Shown here in pieces: positions 59,909-64,000 of a stretch of 64,000 bases of DNA. The first letter of the stretch is position 1, and every line of letters begins with the position of its first letter. Made by a program: the position numbers and the translations under genes. Origin of the DNA: a candidate division FCPU426 bacterium (lineage in GTDB: Bacteria; Oederibacteriota; Muellerivitia; Muellerivitales; Muellerivitaceae). The notes under the pieces were generated by a model. The model was not told the origin of the DNA, ran no database searches, and saw only the letters and a program-made list of their open reading frames with translations. The stretch spans positions 601 to 64,600 of the forward strand of contig PLZG01000086.1 in NCBI GenBank assembly GCA_003152075.1. Direction: 5' to 3'.

Positions 59909-61786
59909 ATGAACCGATTGAAACCGTGGGGAATTTGTCTGTTATTCATTTGGGGTATTTGCGGAGGCGTTTTTGCTCAAGACGCCCGCATGCAAGCATT
60001 AATGGAAGCCATTAAGGCGAATCCGAATGATTCCACGGCACATTTTAATTTAGGCGTCGCCTATTTCAATGAGCAAAAATATGACGGGGCAATACCGGAA
60101 TTTCAAAAATGCCTCCAAATTAATTCGAGTGATAAACAGGCTAAGGAAATGTTGGAAAGCAGTGAGGGTATTTCGGCTTATTATCAAAATAATTACTCCG
60201 CTGCCGCGGATCACTTGAAAAATGTGCTTAAAATCAACCCTCAAAATCCGAATGCCAACCTTTTGTTGGCTGACGCGTACGTCAAACTAAAACAATATCC
60301 CGACGCCGAAGAAGCCTTGAAGAATTATTCTTTGACCTCGCCTCAAGGGAAGGAAAAGGCGAGTGAGGTTTTGTCGAAAATTTACATGAACCAAAAACGA
60401 TACGGTGAGGCCGTTACAGAGTTAAAAAACGTTATAGCCGCCGATCCTAAAAATTTCGCGGCGCTTCATAACCTTGGCGGTTCCTATTATTCAATGAAGA
60501 ATTATAAAGACGCTGCTTATTATTGGGAAAGCGCGGTTAAGATTCAAAAAGACGCTCAAACTTATCAGCTCCTCGGGACTTCTTATTACAATTTGGGAGA
60601 CTCTAAAAACGCTATTGATAATTATAATAAGTCGATTGCGGTTGAGTCCGCCAAAGATCCCAAGGAACAAGATGGCGAGGCGTTGGGAGCAACTTATTAC
60701 AATCTCGCTGTCGCTTACAATGACAGCGGCTCTTACGACCAAGCCGCGGAAGCTTTCGGGCAGGCATTTAAAATCAATCCTAAAGATTCCAACGCGGCCG
60801 TGGGTCGCGCGGGAGCTATCGAGACAGCCACAAGCTCTCACATGGAAAAAGCCAGTAAATATCTATTGGATAGTCGATACAGTGATGTCATTTCGGAATG
60901 CCAGATGGTTTTGAAATACCAGCCCGATAGTAAACAGGCTTTGGACTATATAACCGATGCCAAAAATAAATTGAGTGTTGAAGTGGATAGGCATTATGCC
61001 GCTGGTAAGGCTTTTGCCCAAAAAGGAAAATCCCTTCAAGCTATTGGCGAGTGGAACTTGGCCTTGCAGATGGATCCGAACAACTTAAAAATCCAAAAAG
61101 CGATAAAAAGCGTAAATGTTAGAAGAAATGATCGAGTCAGGGCTTTGATTGCCGAAGGGGACGAGTACTTCAAAGCTAAGGACTATTCGGATGCCTTGAT
61201 GAGTTACTTAAAAGCCAAGGATGTTGACCCCAAAAGTTCAGCTGTAAAGGCATGCTTGAAAAAAATAAATTCGAGACAAAAAGCCGAAATCGACACTGTT
61301 TATGGCAAAGCTCTTAAATTAGGCGCGAATGGAGATTTGAAAGGCGCCCAAAAATATTTGTTAATGGCCAAACAAATTGATCCAAACAACTCAAAAGTTA
61401 CCAGCGCGTTATTTAAGGTTCAGAAGGACATTACGGTTAAAATCAAGGAGTTGGACGCGGACGGGGTCTCTCTATTTGAAGGCGGAAACAAGGACAAGGC
61501 CAAAACTAAATTCGACGTGGTTTTAAAGCTTAAGCCAAACGATGAGACCGCCAATGAGTACGTCCAAAAAATGACGGGGCAACAATCCCATGAAAAAGCC
61601 GATGCCGAACAGGTCAAGACTCTTTATTACGATGGGGTTAACCTTTACATTAACGGAAAAATTTCCGAGGCGATTGAAAAATGGAAAGAGTGCAAGAAAC
61701 TGGACCCAGGTAATATTAATGCGCAGAAAAACATCGATAAAGCGATGGTTAAGCTCGATTCTATTGCGAAGCTCAGCCATAATTAA
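59909..61786 (+). CDS. Exported TPR-repeat protein
   Basis: Signal peptide to GGVFAQ; many TPR units (AHFNLGVAYFNEQKYDGAIPEFQKCLQIN etc.). Confidence 0.88.
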   Translation: MNRLKPWGICLLFIWGICGGVFAQDARMQALMEAIKANPNDSTAHFNLGVAYFNEQKYDGAIPEFQKCLQINSSDKQAKEMLESSEGISAYYQNNYSAAADHLKNVLKINPQNPNANLLLADAYVKLKQYPDAEEALKNYSLTSPQGKEKASEVLSKIYMNQKRYGEAVTELKNVIAADPKNFAALHNLGGSYYSMKNYKDAAYYWESAVKIQKDAQTYQLLGTSYYNLGDSKNAIDNYNKSIAVESAKDPKEQDGEALGATYYNLAVAYNDSGSYDQAAEAFGQAFKINPKDSNAAVGRAGAIETATSSHMEKASKYLLDSRYSDVISECQMVLKYQPDSKQALDYITDAKNKLSVEVDRHYAAGKAFAQKGKSLQAIGEWNLALQMDPNNLKIQKAIKSVNVRRNDRVRALIAEGDEYFKAKDYSDALMSYLKAKDVDPKSSAVKACLKKINSRQKAEIDTVYGKALKLGANGDLKGAQKYLLMAKQIDPNNSKVTSALFKVQKDITVKIKELDADGVSLFEGGNKDKAKTKFDVVLKLKPNDETANEYVQKMTGQQSHEKADAEQVKTLYYDGVNLYINGKISEAIEKWKECKKLDPGNINAQKNIDKAMVKLDSIAKLSHN

Positions 61787-61847
61787 CGTCGTCAATCCTA
61801 CTGTATCGAATTGCCTTTCGATGTTGCCGTCCAGCTGGCCAGAAAAC

Positions 61848-63490
<1,643 letters not shown>

Positions 63491-63542
63491 CTTCGATTGG
63501 GTTTTCTTGACCCTTTGGTGGTTAACGTGTTAGGTTGAACCG

Positions 63543-64000
63543 ATGACAAAACCTTTATTTATTATATTTATCTTACTATTGGCACCTAACTTGGCTTGGT
63601 CATCGGGTCCAGGAACCAGCGGCGCCGATATTTTAAAAGTTCCCATTGGGGTACGTCCTGCGGCCTTGGGTGGAACTTATTCCGCTTTCGGGGATGATGT
63701 TTATGTAATTGGATTCAACCCCGCAGGTCTTGCCAGGATATCAAAATATAGCCTGGGAATAGACCATGTCCAGGGCTTCGCGGATGTTCAGGTTGAGTCT
63801 CTGAGTGTAGCGGTTCCTACCCAGAGTTACGGTAACTTCGGCGGTCAGGTTATTTTTCGGCATTTACCAAATATTCAAAACACTTTGGCTTCGGATCCGC
63901 CCATTACTGCTGATGATTTAGTAATAACCGTGGCGGACGCCCAACAATTCGGTAAGTTTGCAATCGGAGGATCTTTTAAAACCATCATTTCAAATCTGGG
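63543..64000 (+). CDS. Second PorV/PorQ (UPF0164)-family protein, 3' truncated by window end
   Basis: MTKPLFIIFILLLAPNLAWSSGPGTSGADILKVPIGVRPAALGGTYSAFGDDVYVIGFNPAGLARISKYSLGIDHVQGFADVQ; absent from ORF track because no stop within window. Confidence 0.88.
   Translation, partial: MTKPLFIIFILLLAPNLAWSSGPGTSGADILKVPIGVRPAALGGTYSAFGDDVYVIGFNPAGLARISKYSLGIDHVQGFADVQVESLSVAVPTQSYGNFGGQVIFRHLPNIQNTLASDPPITADDLVITVADAQQFGKFAIGGSFKTIISNL

Noticed and set aside
59909-61786. Internal repeats as possible DNA repeat array
   Set aside because: Periodicity is at protein level (degenerate ~34 aa TPR units); nucleotide copies are not conserved.

Overview
The 64 kb window is a gene-dense chromosomal segment from a diderm (Gram-negative-type) bacterium. 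BamA, a TamB-like protein, LolC/D, PorV-family barrels and lipoproteins support this; I cannot assign a phylum without a search. It is mostly core genome: glgP (5' truncated), zapA-like/pheT, prfB with a +1 programmed frameshift, lysS, lolC/E-lolD, mcsA-mcsB-clpC, tamB-like-bamA, surE, a purine-biosynthesis cluster (purB-S-Q-L-F ... M ... N-H-D), tsaC-ywlE-rpiB, rpmB, recG, rsmD-coaD, the yceD-rpmF-plsX-fabHDG-acpP-fabF-rnc operon, maf and a ppiD/surA-like gene. The last 7 kb encodes a cell-envelope set of PorV-like, TPR, beta-propeller, OmpA and TonB-plug-like proteins plus a tRNA-Gly(CCC). I saw no CRISPR array, transposase or prophage. Main observations: (1) a complete predicted protein-arginine phosphorylation set (McsA/McsB/ClpC plus a YwlE-type phosphatase with the diagnostic Thr P-loop) in a diderm without adjacent ctsR; (2) a PorV-FlgD_Ig-OmpA fusion next to a TPR/beta-propeller lipoprotein, resembling a rearranged PorV/PorE module; (3) a structured, unclassified leader upstream of purB; (4) an outer-membrane ORF directly after the tRNA with no canonical start codon; (5) the prfB frameshift site; (6) paired cupredoxin lipoproteins, one with and one without copper ligands. 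All calls were made by reading the sequence; no database search was run.
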